Shown: positions 47,350 to 56,844, counted from the first letter of the stretch. The stretch: 64,000 nucleotides of DNA from Colwellia sp. C2M11 (GCF_018860915.1 NZ_JAHKQD010000015.1:147062-211061), one strand, 5' to 3'. Notes: generated from the sequence alone by a model not told the origin. A program made the numbers and translations.

Positions 47350-47830
47350 CAAACTTGGATTCAAATAATAAGTGCATCACTTGAATAGGCCGAAAAATTG
47401 GTCAGCTGAGTATATGCTAATCGCTTTTTCTCCGGCAAGAAATGCACCAATGAAAACATATAAATAAATAACTGACCGATGAAGAACGATGCCAGATTTA
47501 TGCCTTAAATAAAGGTGTTATAAGTCAAAATCAAATTGCAGCGCTACTCAGTGTTAGTCAATCAACGATTAATAGCGAGCTATCTCGAAATACCGGACTA
47601 CACGGTCACCATACTAAACAAACCCTCAAGATAGCGATATACAATACAATTGATTCATCGTAAAAAAAACCAAAACACACCCCTCAAGAAAATCACTATA
47701 TTAAGCAAACCTAAAAGCTAGTGTAACAGCGTAGAATTGATGCATCGAAGTACTCAAGATGACACCCCAAGTAATTGAATTTATCAATCTAAAACTCCAG
47801 ATCAATTAATGACTAAGTACATGGTAGCTA
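47350..47830 (+). mobile_element. Decayed IS30-family insertion sequence
   Basis: The frame from 47472 reads LTDEERCQIYALNKGVISQN then QIAALLSVSQSTINSELSRN, the N-terminal helix-turn-helix of IS30-type transposases, ending at a premature stop. Past this point, with several frame changes, QRRIDASKYSR (about 47730), KMTPQVIEFINLKL (about 47757-47799) and TPDQLM (about 47795-47812) continue the family in order. The catalytic DDE part is absent. A candidate left end with GGATTCAA and AAGTGCA lies near 47356-47375. Boundaries are approximate. Confidence 0.75.
47450..47815 (+). pseudogene. Truncated, multiply frameshifted IS30-family transposase
   Basis: ATG AAA ACA TAT AAA at 47450 begins the gene, interrupted at once by in-frame stops before the LTDEER helix. 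About 60 residues of intact helix-turn-helix follow, then stops and shifts; nothing recognisable remains past about 47815. A full IS30 transposase is roughly 320-390 residues, so at least two thirds has been lost. It cannot make a functional enzyme. Confidence 0.75.
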
Positions 47831-47991
47831 TAGCTGCTTAATCGTTATACACTTCGAGATTGAATCTGCCAAACCCAAAAAAATAATCTTTAGTTAACTA
47901 TTTTTAAACCTTGTTTATAATACCGATGCTAATGAAAAAATCTAAAAATTAGCAACTGAATATATGCAGCAATAACTAAAGGCAATTATTA

Positions 47992-48837
47992 ATGTTATCC
48001 ACTTTTTTTAAAACAAAACCCGTTATTGATGAAACAAGCAAAGCATGGATTTTTGATACCTTTGCTTGGTGTATTACTGAACTCGATGGTGAGTTTTTTA
48101 CAAATGACAGTAAATTAGTATTGCCGAACAATACCTTCTATCCCGGTAGTTCAAGCAGCGTAGAAGAAATGGCTAATACGATTTTTTCAAATACGATGAA
48201 GTATGCTGGAATGACCGCTTGGCCAATAAAACTGGTGTCTGCTGAGCGCTTTATTCAAAAACCCATGCCACAACTATTATTTGCTTCAAGACTTCGTGGT
48301 GAAAACTGTCACATTAGCTGTAAAGTAAGCAGCATAAATGACACAACACCAACTATCGACATTGCTTTTCATGCTAGTCAACTTAATCAACCTCAAGATT
48401 TAATTGCTTATTTAGTACAAATACAAGCAAGTATTTTGGTGCATCAACATAATGCTACTCATTATGACGCTAACAACTCAACAAACACCTATGCCCCTGG
48501 CGGTAAAGAAGTATTGCCACAAACCATTGACTTAGTGGCTTGTTTTATGGGGTTTGGTGTTATTTTTGCTAATACAGCTTATCAGTTTAAAGGGGGTTGC
48601 GGCTCATGTAACAACCGTAACCTAAACCGACAATCAGCACTACCCGAGTTAGAAACCGTTTACGCATTAGCGCTATTTTGTGTAATAAAGGGCATTGAAG
48701 TTAAGCAGGTAAAAAAAGAACTAAAATCTCACCTATATAAACATTTTCGACAAGCTCACAAAGAAGTATCACTGTATTTACAACAAACAGATAATGCTGA
48801 ACATAAGCAGCTACTGCTAGCCCACGATAAAAGATAA
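47992..48837 (+). CDS. Hypothetical protein with CGSC and WxxxxxS motifs
   Basis: 281 residues, no signal peptide, no clear membrane span apart from a short hydrophobic stretch (DLVACFMGFGVIFANTAYQF, about 180-200). Beyond it lies GGCGSCNNRNLNRQ (about 203-216), with two or three cysteines in a likely metal or redox site. AAAGGC is positioned before the ATG. I recognise similar uncharacterised proteins in Alteromonadales but no named family. It sits just after the IS30 remnant; base use looks ordinary for the window. Real gene likely, function unknown. Confidence 0.7.
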   Translation: MLSTFFKTKPVIDETSKAWIFDTFAWCITELDGEFFTNDSKLVLPNNTFYPGSSSSVEEMANTIFSNTMKYAGMTAWPIKLVSAERFIQKPMPQLLFASRLRGENCHISCKVSSINDTTPTIDIAFHASQLNQPQDLIAYLVQIQASILVHQHNATHYDANNSTNTYAPGGKEVLPQTIDLVACFMGFGVIFANTAYQFKGGCGSCNNRNLNRQSALPELETVYALALFCVIKGIEVKQVKKELKSHLYKHFRQAHKEVSLYLQQTDNAEHKQLLLAHDKR

Positions 48838-48867
48838 ATACGTATTAATGAAAGTTTTTACTACTCA

Positions 48868-49818
48868 TTATCGCTTCCACAATACGTTGATTAATGCTCC
48901 TACCATGATTAATCCCCCACCAACAATGGTGGTCGTCATAGGTATTTCACTAAAGTACGCCCAACCTATAAATACTGAAAACAGTACTTGTACGTAAGAA
49001 TAAGCTGTTGCTTTATTAGCATCAGCACAGTGTAATGCTTTTGTTAGTCCTACTTGACCTACTTGGGTGAATATTCCCACTAAAATCAATAATATTGTTG
49101 CTGTTAAGCTAGGTATCACAAAATCACTACCCAGCATAAGCATCGACACAGGAAAAGCGACGAGAGGAAAGTAGAATATGATTACTGAACTATCCTCAGT
49201 TACCGTTAATTTCTTAACCAAAATATAAGCAACGGCACTCCCAAAAGCCCCCAAAACACCGGCACTAATGCTTAACCATGAGTATTGTATGCGAGGGTTT
49301 AAGAGTAAGTTAGGTTGCGCTAAACTTTCCTGAACTAAACTTTCCTGAACTAAACTTTCCTGAACTAAACTTTCCTGAGCTAAGTTGGGATAAATGATGA
49401 TCAACAAACCAAGTAAGCTGATTAAAATACAAGCGACAGTTGAGCGTTGTATCGTTTCTTTTAAAAACCATAACGCCAAAATAGCGGTAAAGACAGGATG
49501 TAAGTATTGTAATAACGTTGCTTCGGCTAACGGTAAAGTAGTTACCGCATAATACACAAACATCAAAGCGAAAGTACCAACGGTACCTCGAGCAATTAAC
49601 AACGGCTTATTATTACCCCACAGCGGAATATTTTTTCGTTTAACATCAACATAGCTAATCACTGCTGAAACAGCTGCCCTTGCAGCGACAATTTCAAAAA
49701 CAGGAATACCTAAAGTGCTAACCTCTTTGACACAAGCTGCCATTAAGGAAAAACCTAATGCTGATAGCAACATAAACCAAACACTCATTGGCACTGAATT
49801 TTTTAGGGTGATAAACAT
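48868..49818 (-). CDS. EamA/DMT-family membrane transporter
   Basis: 316 residues with ten predicted helices in two EamA halves (about 5-140 and 175-310), as in drug/metabolite exporters such as RhaT-related and YdcZ-like permeases. The segment LPLAEATLLQYLHPVFTAILALWFLKE (about 94-120) is typical. The inter-half loop carries an in-frame tandem repeat of the five residues LVQES (four units, about 149-168), unusual for the family. Start at Met1 or Met11; no ribosome site decides. Substrate unknown. Confidence 0.88.
   Translation of the reverse strand: MFITLKNSVPMSVWFMLLSALGFSLMAACVKEVSTLGIPVFEIVAARAAVSAVISYVDVKRKNIPLWGNNKPLLIARGTVGTFALMFVYYAVTTLPLAEATLLQYLHPVFTAILALWFLKETIQRSTVACILISLLGLLIIIYPNLAQESLVQESLVQESLVQESLAQPNLLLNPRIQYSWLSISAGVLGAFGSAVAYILVKKLTVTEDSSVIIFYFPLVAFPVSMLMLGSDFVIPSLTATILLILVGIFTQVGQVGLTKALHCADANKATAYSYVQVLFSVFIGWAYFSEIPMTTTIVGGGLIMVGALINVLWKR
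49321..49380 (-). repeat. 15-base tandem repeat, four copies, inside the DMT gene
   Basis: The unit TAAACTTTCCTGAAC on the plus strand is repeated head to tail at 49321, 49336, 49351 and 49366 (the last differs by one base). It encodes repeated Leu-Val-Gln-Glu-Ser in the loop between membrane halves. Near-perfect identity implies recent expansion; length changes of 15 bases would keep the frame. Confidence 0.95.
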
Positions 49819-49887
49819 TAATTGTTGTACTCAGGTAAATAAAATAGAAAGATAACCAACTGTTCATTTTTCTAAACAACATATAGC

Positions 49888-51867
49888 TTAGAAAGCTCCC
49901 AATTGTGATAATTTATCTCGTATTGCTTGATAACGTTGTTGCTCACAAGAAGCAAAACCTGATAACTGTCTAACTTTATTACGTCCAAAAATAGGTACAC
50001 TCATACCGGCAAAAAAGCGACAGTAACTTTCTAACGTTAATGGCACCGTAATTTTGTTTGCTAAATGACTTTTCAATGCCACAGCATCTGCCATTAACAC
50101 TTCATCACTTGGCCATTGCGCCTGTACTGAATGTTCAAGTTGAGCGACATTTCCTGCACATACGCTGCAATGCCCACAGCTTACGGGTGCTTTTTTATCA
50201 TCAAAATAACAACTTAAATTATAGCTTAAGCACTTATCAAGTTGAAAAAATCGTACAAGAGCAGCAATACGCTGAATTTCTTTTTGCTCTTTATCGAGAA
50301 AATAATTATACAGGTTTGTTGCTAACTTAGGATCATTAAGTTCATGACTATTAACCTTAAAAACCTCTGTCATTCGTGAGGTTTCTAATACAATTAATTG
50401 TTGCTCTTGTAAGTACTCTAACGCCGCAACAACACGATTTCGATCAATTGATTGGTCTTGCAATAAGGTATGAAAGTTTAAACTGCCCCACACTTTTTTA
50501 AACGCTGTGGCTTTAAATACTGTTGATAAAAAATGACGTCTTTGTTCATTAAAACCCGATAATATCTGCTCTAGGGGCTGTAAAAGCTTAATTTTGAAAT
50601 CTGCAAAATAGGCATACATAGGCTCAATGACACCAGCAATTTCCAACTGAACCAATAACGTTTTTAACGGTAATTGTTTAATATTACTGGTATTAGACAG
50701 TGGTAGTAATTGTAATTCCCACTTACTTTCATATTGGGTACTTTGAGTCTCAACTTTAATATTATCAATAATAGACTCGATACCACCAAGCTCAGGCGTA
50801 TCACCATAAACAAAATTTTCTACAGTATTTAAACCATCTAAATTTGCCAAAGTCACACAGTGTGACAGCTCACCATCACGCCCTGCTCGACCTATTTCTT
50901 GAGAGTAATTCTCAATTGATTTAGGTAAATCGTAATGAAAGACAAAACGAATATCACTTTTATCAATTCCCATACCAAAGGCAATAGTCGCAACAATAAC
51001 CTGTAGATTTCCCGCCATAAAATCAGCTTGTATTTGGCTACGATTTTCGCTGTCAAACCCCGCATGATAAGCGCAAGCGTTAATACCTGATTGCTGTAAA
51101 TAAGCCGCAACCTGTTCAGCAGAGTGTTGTAACGTAACGTACACAATACCGCTATTTTGACCACCATTAGAGTATTGTTGTATTTGCTCCACTAAGACTT
51201 TATTTTTATTAGCGCTACTAACCGGCAATACCACTAAATTGAGGTTATGACGATAAAAACCAGTTTGTACAATATGATGCTCATTAATGGCAAATTTATC
51301 AGCCATATCTAACTTTACTTTTTTTGTCGCTGTTGCGGTTAACAATAATGTTAATGGAATATTCAATTCTTTACGGTAACTAGGTAATTTTAAATAATCT
51401 GGTCTAAAGTTATGACCCCACTCTGAAATACAATGCGCTTCATCTACCACTAACATTGAAACCGGTACCGATTGAATAAACTTCCTAAAACGCTCATTCT
51501 TAAAACGCTCGACTGACACCATTAATATTTTAATTTCACCATTACGCACCGCAGCCATAACGTCTTGTGTTTGACTACCTTTTAACGTTGAATCAATACT
51601 TGCTGCCGTAATACCTTTACTCGCTAAAAAGGCTAACTGGTCTTTCATCAAGGCTAACAATGGCGACACAACAAGCGTTAAATTAGGCAGGTGCAATGCA
51701 GTTAATTGATAACACAAACTTTTACCTGAGCCGGTAGGAAATATTGATAACGTTGACTGCCCAGCTAACAATTGTTCAATTGTTTGCTTTTGACCTAAAC
51801 GAAACTGCTCAAAACCAAATATTGTTTTAAGTGTTTCTAGCGATGAATTTTGATTAATTCCGTTCAT
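49888..51867 (-). CDS. RecQ-like ATP-dependent DNA helicase
   Basis: 3'-5' DNA helicase. 659 residues from MNGINQNSSLE, preferred because GGA lies nine bases upstream; an in-frame ATG three codons earlier is possible. Motif 0 region GFEQFRLGQKQTIEQLL (about 19), Walker A FPTGSGKS (about 43), DEAH (about 143), SWGHNFRPDY (about 152), TATATKKV and the helicase C domain with GRAGRDGE (about 330). The RecQ zinc cysteines are seen in CGHCSVC (about 570). No recognisable HRDC domain; the final 80 residues are divergent. E. coli RecQ is 609, so this is probably a second RecQ-type enzyme. Divergent from the DUF885 gene. Confidence 0.9.
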   Translation of the reverse strand: MNGINQNSSLETLKTIFGFEQFRLGQKQTIEQLLAGQSTLSIFPTGSGKSLCYQLTALHLPNLTLVVSPLLALMKDQLAFLASKGITAASIDSTLKGSQTQDVMAAVRNGEIKILMVSVERFKNERFRKFIQSVPVSMLVVDEAHCISEWGHNFRPDYLKLPSYRKELNIPLTLLLTATATKKVKLDMADKFAINEHHIVQTGFYRHNLNLVVLPVSSANKNKVLVEQIQQYSNGGQNSGIVYVTLQHSAEQVAAYLQQSGINACAYHAGFDSENRSQIQADFMAGNLQVIVATIAFGMGIDKSDIRFVFHYDLPKSIENYSQEIGRAGRDGELSHCVTLANLDGLNTVENFVYGDTPELGGIESIIDNIKVETQSTQYESKWELQLLPLSNTSNIKQLPLKTLLVQLEIAGVIEPMYAYFADFKIKLLQPLEQILSGFNEQRRHFLSTVFKATAFKKVWGSLNFHTLLQDQSIDRNRVVAALEYLQEQQLIVLETSRMTEVFKVNSHELNDPKLATNLYNYFLDKEQKEIQRIAALVRFFQLDKCLSYNLSCYFDDKKAPVSCGHCSVCAGNVAQLEHSVQAQWPSDEVLMADAVALKSHLANKITVPLTLESYCRFFAGMSVPIFGRNKVRQLSGFASCEQQRYQAIRDKLSQLGAF

Positions 51868-52181
51868 GATTAACATTCCAATATAAATAATTTACTAAAA
51901 AAATTATAGCCCTATCATTATTTTTAACGTTAAAAACATAAAGCACTAAGTATTTAACCAGTATGACATAAAGCGTACTTTGACTGTATTACTTTAACAA
52001 GCGCCTTTACCAACCAGCAGTGCTAAAATAATTGATCTCTCGCCAAATTAATTTGATTAAATTTAACAAACCCCCTTACTGTTTAATCGTAAATATAAGC
52101 CAATCTATCGATAATTCATTGCATTCATCATTAAAACATAGGCAAACTGATTAAAATAATTTCTAATAAAAGAGCCATCAA
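51868..52181. other. Divergent region between recQ-like and DUF885 genes
   Basis: 314 bases, AT-rich, no gene. Two promoters are expected; no distinctive operator or repeat is seen. Confidence 0.35.
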
Positions 52182-54023
52182 ATGCTATTAAAAAAATCTT
52201 TGCTCGTTATTGCTATATCGAGTGCCTTATTAAGTGCTTGTTCACAACCACTAACAAATAACGCAAGCACTTCAGTTGAACAAAACAGTGCTAATGTAGT
52301 CATATCCGAATCAGAAAAAGCCAACCAACTATTTGATAGTATTTTCAAGGCAAGCATTGACCGTAACCCAGTTATGCAGACATATCTTGGTATTAAAAAA
52401 GATTACGATAAATGGAATGACCTATCTGAAGAAAACAGCGCAATCGAGTTAGCTTTTGATAAAGCAGACTTAGAAAAAATTAAAACGATTGATACCGATA
52501 AATTAGATCCTCAAACGTTGATCAGCTATCACCTTTACGTTCAGAAATTAGAAAACAGCATCAATGATTACCAATGGCGCTTTCATGATTATCCTGTTAA
52601 TCAAATGTTTGGCACTCACTCACAAATTCCTGCGTTTTTAATTAACCAACATTCAATTAGTAATGTAAAAGAAGCACAAGATTATATAGCCCGTGTAAAA
52701 GGCGCTAAAAAGTTAATAATACAGCTTGTTACCCAACTTAAATTAAGAGAAGACAAAGGAATAATTGCCCCTAAATTTGTTTTTGAACACGTCATTCGTG
52801 ATGCTAATAATATATTAATAGGTGCACCATTTTCTGACGGTAAAGACAGTACGCTTTTAGCCGATTTCACTAGCAAAATTAACAAACTAGCAATTACTGA
52901 TACAGAAAAAAACTCATTATTAACTGACATTAAATCCGCATTGAACAACGAATTAAAATATGGCTATGAACAATTAATTAGTTACTTAACGGAATTAGAA
53001 AAGAAAGCCGATGATCGTGACGGTGCTTGGAAGTTTCCAAATGGTGAAGATTTTTATAATAATGCTTTAAAACGCACAACTACTACAGATCTCACTTCTG
53101 AAGAAATTCATCAAATAGGGCTAAATGAGGTGGATCGAATCCATAATGAAATGCGTTTGATTATGGAAAAGGTTGGCTTTGAAGGTGATTTGGCCGAATT
53201 TTTTGATTTTATGAGAAACAGCAAGCAATTTTATTACGCTGGAGACGAAGCAGGACGTCAGCAATATTTAGATGAGGCAGTTGCTTTAATTGACGATATG
53301 AAAGGCCGCCTAGACAGCTTGTTTTTAAGTAAACCTAAAGCGGAATTAAAAGTTAAAGCCGTTGAAGCCTTTAGAGAAAAGTCTGCGGGTAAAGCATTTT
53401 ATCAACAACCCGCACCTGATGGATCTCGCCCAGGTGTTTATTATGCAAACCTTTACGACATGGAAGCTATGCCAACCTATCAAATGGCGGCTTTAGCGTA
53501 CCATGAAGGTATTCCTGGACATCATATGCAAATCGCGATCAAACAAGAATTAACTGGCATTCCTATGTTCAGAAAGTTTGGACGCTATACTGCTCATACC
53601 GAAGGCTGGGGATTATATTCAGAAATGATCCCTAAAGAAATTGGCTTATACCAAGACCCATACTCTGACTTTGGTCGTTTAGCTATGGAACTATGGCGTG
53701 CATGTAGATTAGTGGTTGATACGGGTATTCACACAAAGAAATGGACCAGAGATGAAGGCATTGCATACTATGTAACTAATACGCCTAACGCTAAATCTGA
53801 CGCAGTTAAAATGGTTGAACGACATGTTGTTATGCCATCCCAAGCAACAGCTTATAAAATTGGTATGTTAAAGATATTAACCTTACGTGAAGGTGCTAAA
53901 AAAGCCTTAGGCGACAAATTTGATATAAGAGAATATCACGAGGTAATTTTACGTAATGGGCCAGTACCATTAAACGTACTTACTCAACTCGTTAATGAAT
54001 ATATTGAAGAGAAAAAGGCTTAA
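52182..54023 (+). CDS. DUF885 family lipoprotein, putative metallopeptidase-like
   Basis: 613 residues with a lipoprotein signal ending in the lipobox LLSAC (Cys20). DUF885 members contain a HExxH-like zinc site; here HEGIPGHHMQIAIKQE is at about residue 441, as in the family. A second conserved block EGWGLYSEMIPKEIGLYQDPYSDFGRLAMELWRACRLVVDTGIH (in pieces around 485-525) carries the third-ligand Glu region. Likely anchored to the outer or inner membrane facing the periplasm. Biochemical role is unknown for most members. Ends in a strong terminator. Confidence 0.9.
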   Translation: MLLKKSLLVIAISSALLSACSQPLTNNASTSVEQNSANVVISESEKANQLFDSIFKASIDRNPVMQTYLGIKKDYDKWNDLSEENSAIELAFDKADLEKIKTIDTDKLDPQTLISYHLYVQKLENSINDYQWRFHDYPVNQMFGTHSQIPAFLINQHSISNVKEAQDYIARVKGAKKLIIQLVTQLKLREDKGIIAPKFVFEHVIRDANNILIGAPFSDGKDSTLLADFTSKINKLAITDTEKNSLLTDIKSALNNELKYGYEQLISYLTELEKKADDRDGAWKFPNGEDFYNNALKRTTTTDLTSEEIHQIGLNEVDRIHNEMRLIMEKVGFEGDLAEFFDFMRNSKQFYYAGDEAGRQQYLDEAVALIDDMKGRLDSLFLSKPKAELKVKAVEAFREKSAGKAFYQQPAPDGSRPGVYYANLYDMEAMPTYQMAALAYHEGIPGHHMQIAIKQELTGIPMFRKFGRYTAHTEGWGLYSEMIPKEIGLYQDPYSDFGRLAMELWRACRLVVDTGIHTKKWTRDEGIAYYVTNTPNAKSDAVKMVERHVVMPSQATAYKIGMLKILTLREGAKKALGDKFDIREYHEVILRNGPVPLNVLTQLVNEYIEEKKA

Positions 54024-54061
54024 TCTCGACTGACTTGATAAGTCACTAAACAGAACCATCT

Positions 54062-54089
54062 AAAACCGCATTTTTAAATGCGGTTTTTT
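54062..54089 (+). terminator. Rho-independent terminator of the DUF885 gene
   Basis: Arms AAAACCGCATTT and AAATGCGGTTTT (54062-54073, 54076-54087) around a two-base loop, then a T run to 54089. Forty bases past the stop. Confidence 0.9.
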
Positions 54090-54136
54090 ATTGTCTTTTT
54101 AGCTATTAAATTTCTACAATATAGAAAGAAAAGTTT

Positions 54137-54487
54137 TTATATTTCAGCAGCGACCACTGAAATTTCCACCAATAAAGCGTCACGAGCCATTTTAGCCGCA
54201 ACACATGCACGCGCTGGTGCATAACCTTCTGGAACCCAAGCATCCCAAACAGCATTCATCTCAGCAAAGTAGCTCATATCTTTAACATAAATAGTGGCTG
54301 ATAAAATGTGCTTTCTATCACTGCCTGCTTGCAATAACAATTCATCAACCTTAGCCAACATGGTTTGCGTTTGTTCAGTAATATCCTTACTGGCATCAGC
54401 AGCAACTTGGCCACATAAATAAATCGTACCGTTATGTTTAACAATACGACTCATACGCTGTTTTGTTTCTAACCTTTCAATTGACAA
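54137..54487 (-). CDS. RidA/YjgF-family protein
   Basis: 116 residues. Start is TTG, fixed by a strong GGAGGAG six to seven bases before it. The family core is present: YLCGQVAAD (about 23-31), [42 protein letters not shown] (about 42-82) and [20 protein letters not shown] (about 91-110). The Arg in PARACV is the usual 2-iminoacid ligand. RidA removes reactive enamine/imine intermediates, but this subclass (YoaB-like) is less studied. Two bases separate it from the DUF2959 gene upstream. Confidence 0.9.
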   Translation of the reverse strand: MSIERLETKQRMSRIVKHNGTIYLCGQVAADASKDITEQTQTMLAKVDELLLQAGSDRKHILSATIYVKDMSYFAEMNAVWDAWVPEGYAPARACVAAKMARDALLVEISVVAAEI

Positions 54488-54489
54488 AA

Positions 54490-55137
54490 TTACTCCTCCA
54501 ACATATCAATAAATTTTTGCGATTGTTCTATCGCAGCATTCATATCTTTAATTAGCACAGCAACATCTTTTTGAATTGACACTATTTCACCTTGTAATGC
54601 ACCAACTGCTTTTGCATTTAAATTATGTTTTAAAAATAGGCTATTGTCCTTTAAGGCAGACAAAACTGGTGCCATTTTACTTTCTGCTTTATGCATCGAT
54701 TTAATCAATGTTTTATAACGTCTTTGTGTATCCTTTAGTTTTGATGCACTTTGTCTTTTAAGGTTAGCACTTGAAATTTCTTCTATTTCATCTTGCCACT
54801 CTTCAAATAAGGCTTCAGAAACATCTTCTATTTTAGCAATACGTAAGCTAACAAGATCAGCAGCCTCTTTCGAATCTTCATACTGTTCTTGAATTTCGTT
54901 GTATTGCTCTTCAAGATCGCCACCATCAAAATTAATTAGCGCCGTCATTTCAGCCAATGCTGACTTAAACTGTTCTTGTGCTTCTTGTTGTGATTCTTTG
55001 GCTTCTCCAACACGATCAACCATGATATCACGCTTGTGAATACCAACTTTTTCCATGGCAGAGTAATAAGCAGTTGAACACGATGCTAATGCCAATACAC
55101 TAACAATAATGCATAACTTTTGACTAAACTTAATCAT
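54490..55137 (-). CDS. DUF2959 lipoprotein
   Basis: 215 residues from the ATG preceded by TTTAGGGAAATTT (nine residues shorter than the longest ORF). Signal with lipobox ALASC (about Cys20), then a highly helical, charge-rich region with coiled-coil character ([53 protein letters not shown]). This is the DUF2959 pattern of marine gammaproteobacteria. Likely membrane-anchored in the periplasm; function unknown. Upstream partner of the RidA gene. Confidence 0.85.
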   Translation of the reverse strand: MIKFSQKLCIIVSVLALASCSTAYYSAMEKVGIHKRDIMVDRVGEAKESQQEAQEQFKSALAEMTALINFDGGDLEEQYNEIQEQYEDSKEAADLVSLRIAKIEDVSEALFEEWQDEIEEISSANLKRQSASKLKDTQRRYKTLIKSMHKAESKMAPVLSALKDNSLFLKHNLNAKAVGALQGEIVSIQKDVAVLIKDMNAAIEQSQKFIDMLEE

Positions 55138-55478
55138 AAATTTCCCTAAAGTGATTTTGACCACTTAATCTGAGCGAATATTATGTTAATGGTATATTGA
55201 TTAGCGTATTCGAGCAAAATAAATATTCAACATTACCTCTAAATTTTTACAAATTATTAACAAAAAACATCTTGCCTTGTCGTCAATCTTAATTGGCTAG
55301 CTATCGATAAATAACAAAGAGAGTCATAAATAAAGACGAGCATAACTTAATCCCCTAAACCTCAAAATAAAGTAATAAAACTACAAAATATAATAATACG
55401 ATCATTAAAATGATAAAAACTTGCATTAAAACACTAAATGACGTAATAATATTACATAACGTTAAATAAAGAGAGATT
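55138..55478. other. Promoter region before the 47-codon ORF
   Basis: 340 bases, AT-rich, with no gene. Near 55440-55465 the stretch gacgtaataatattacataacgtt has loose dyad symmetry just before the ribosome site of the small ORF. Confidence 0.35.
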
Positions 55479-55622
55479 ATGATAATGAAAAATCAAAACA
55501 CTTTACAAGATACACAATCAGTAGAAGCAACAACTTTTGATTATGATAATAGCGATTTACCTCGTGATTTTGACATAAGAATTGAAGTAGCCGAACAACG
55601 TGAAGTTTTAGAAAACCTATAA
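55479..55622 (+). CDS. Small acidic ORF, 47 residues
   Basis: Translated by hand: begins MIMKNQNTLQDTQSVEATTF, then DYDNSDLPRDFDIR, and ends VAEQREVLENL. AAAGAGAG lies directly upstream of the ATG and a second ATG two codons later is also possible. Net acidic, hydrophilic, with a C-terminal helix-forming stretch (FDIRIEVAEQREVLEN). It is followed within 15 bases by a perfect 15-base hairpin. It resembles, weakly, the short acidic PA3496-type proteins. Probably a real small gene, but unproven. Confidence 0.5.
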   Translation: MIMKNQNTLQDTQSVEATTFDYDNSDLPRDFDIRIEVAEQREVLENL

Positions 55623-55636
55623 TATTGACGACTTAC

Positions 55637-55675
55637 ATTCTAATATTTATGTGAAAATGCCATAAATATTAGAAT
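55637..55675. repeat. Perfect 15-base inverted repeat after the small ORF
   Basis: ATTCTAATATTTATG and its exact complement (55637-55651, 55661-55675) flank the nine-base spacer TGAAAATGC. The stem is AT-rich and no T-tract follows, so it is not a standard terminator; it could protect the 3' end of the small-ORF transcript or be a small mobile or binding element. Confidence 0.6.
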
Positions 55676-55875
55676 GGTGTCACTGATATAAAAATAAAGG
55701 TGCTGTGTAATATAAGTACCTAATCAAGTATACACTGATATTATAAAATGGCAGTAGGTCATGTTTACTAATACCTTATTGCAGATATAGTTAACAGTAA
55801 AAGTCTCTACATAATACGCCTGAAGTAAATCGACTTTGATACACTTATGACTTATGAACAGCAAGCATAACGAAA

Positions 55876-56769
55876 CTAGTTTTTAAAATAATCCCAAGCT
55901 ATTTTACTAATATCTGCAATTATTTTTTTATTAACCTCGCTTGTTTCTGTCGAGTTACTGACTAAAATCCCGATATAAAAATGTCGACCATCAGGCAAAA
56001 AAACTATGCCAATATCATTATCGGCCCCCGTTAATCCCAATTTATTGCTACCAGAGCTACCGGTTTTATGCGCAACAATCGTACCTTTAGGTAATGAACC
56101 TTTAATTTTATCTTTACCGGTAGCTGAGCTTTTCATGGTATCCCATAAGAATTGATGACTGCCTTGAGAAAGTAAATTATCTTTATTCTCATAAAATAAC
56201 TTTAATAAAGTAATAGCTGCATTAGCCGTTGTCCAATTCTCATACATTCGGTTCCAAACTAATTGCTGTGTTATTTCATCATATTCAATAGCAACATCCA
56301 TTATGCCTTGCTGATGTATATACGCTTCCACAACCTTCGTACCACCAACCATATTAAATAATATATCGCAGCCTACGTTGTCACTATAAGCGACTGTATA
56401 TTTTAATACTTCAGCTAAGGATAAATTAGTACCATTGGGATATTTTTTACGAATCGGGCTCCATAAATTATTATCTAAATCTTTTTGGCTAATACTTACT
56501 CTATCCGATAGGCTTAAGTTTTTTTTATCCACTTGATCTAACACTGCTAAAGCAAGGTGATATTTGAAAACACTCTGCATTGGTAGCTTCTTATTACCAT
56601 TTATTGAAATATATTCACTGCCATCCCCTGCCAAAATCGACACACCAACTGTTGCATTTTTAGCTGCTAGTAATGAATTTATTTGATGTTTCAAAGACTC
56701 ACTTTGTTTGCTATATGAGTGAAACGAACATAAAAAAACGATAATGAGTAATAGTAGTTTATAATTCAT
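55876..56769 (-). CDS. Class A serine beta-lactamase, subclass A2-like
   Basis: 297 residues with a signal peptide (about 1-20). Catalytic features: Ser66-Val-Phe-Lys69, Ser129-Asp-Asn131, and Lys235-Thr-Gly (HKTGSSG). The omega-loop general base is Glu165, placed by alignment to PER-type enzymes: twelve residues separate it from Asn-Trp-Thr, as in PER-1. Asn170 of TEM/SHV is not conserved (Gln here), as in subclass A2 enzymes such as PER, VEB and CfxA. Expected periplasmic hydrolase of penicillins or cephalosporins. Monocistronic; no regulator adjacent. Confidence 0.9.
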   Translation of the reverse strand: MNYKLLLLIIVFLCSFHSYSKQSESLKHQINSLLAAKNATVGVSILAGDGSEYISINGNKKLPMQSVFKYHLALAVLDQVDKKNLSLSDRVSISQKDLDNNLWSPIRKKYPNGTNLSLAEVLKYTVAYSDNVGCDILFNMVGGTKVVEAYIHQQGIMDVAIEYDEITQQLVWNRMYENWTTANAAITLLKLFYENKDNLLSQGSHQFLWDTMKSSATGKDKIKGSLPKGTIVAHKTGSSGSNKLGLTGADNDIGIVFLPDGRHFYIGILVSNSTETSEVNKKIIADISKIAWDYFKN

Positions 56770-56844
56770 AGGTTATCTTACGTGCTAATATTTATGTTTA
56801 AAGAATGCGTGAACAGCTATCGTTATGCAAATATTTTACATGAT

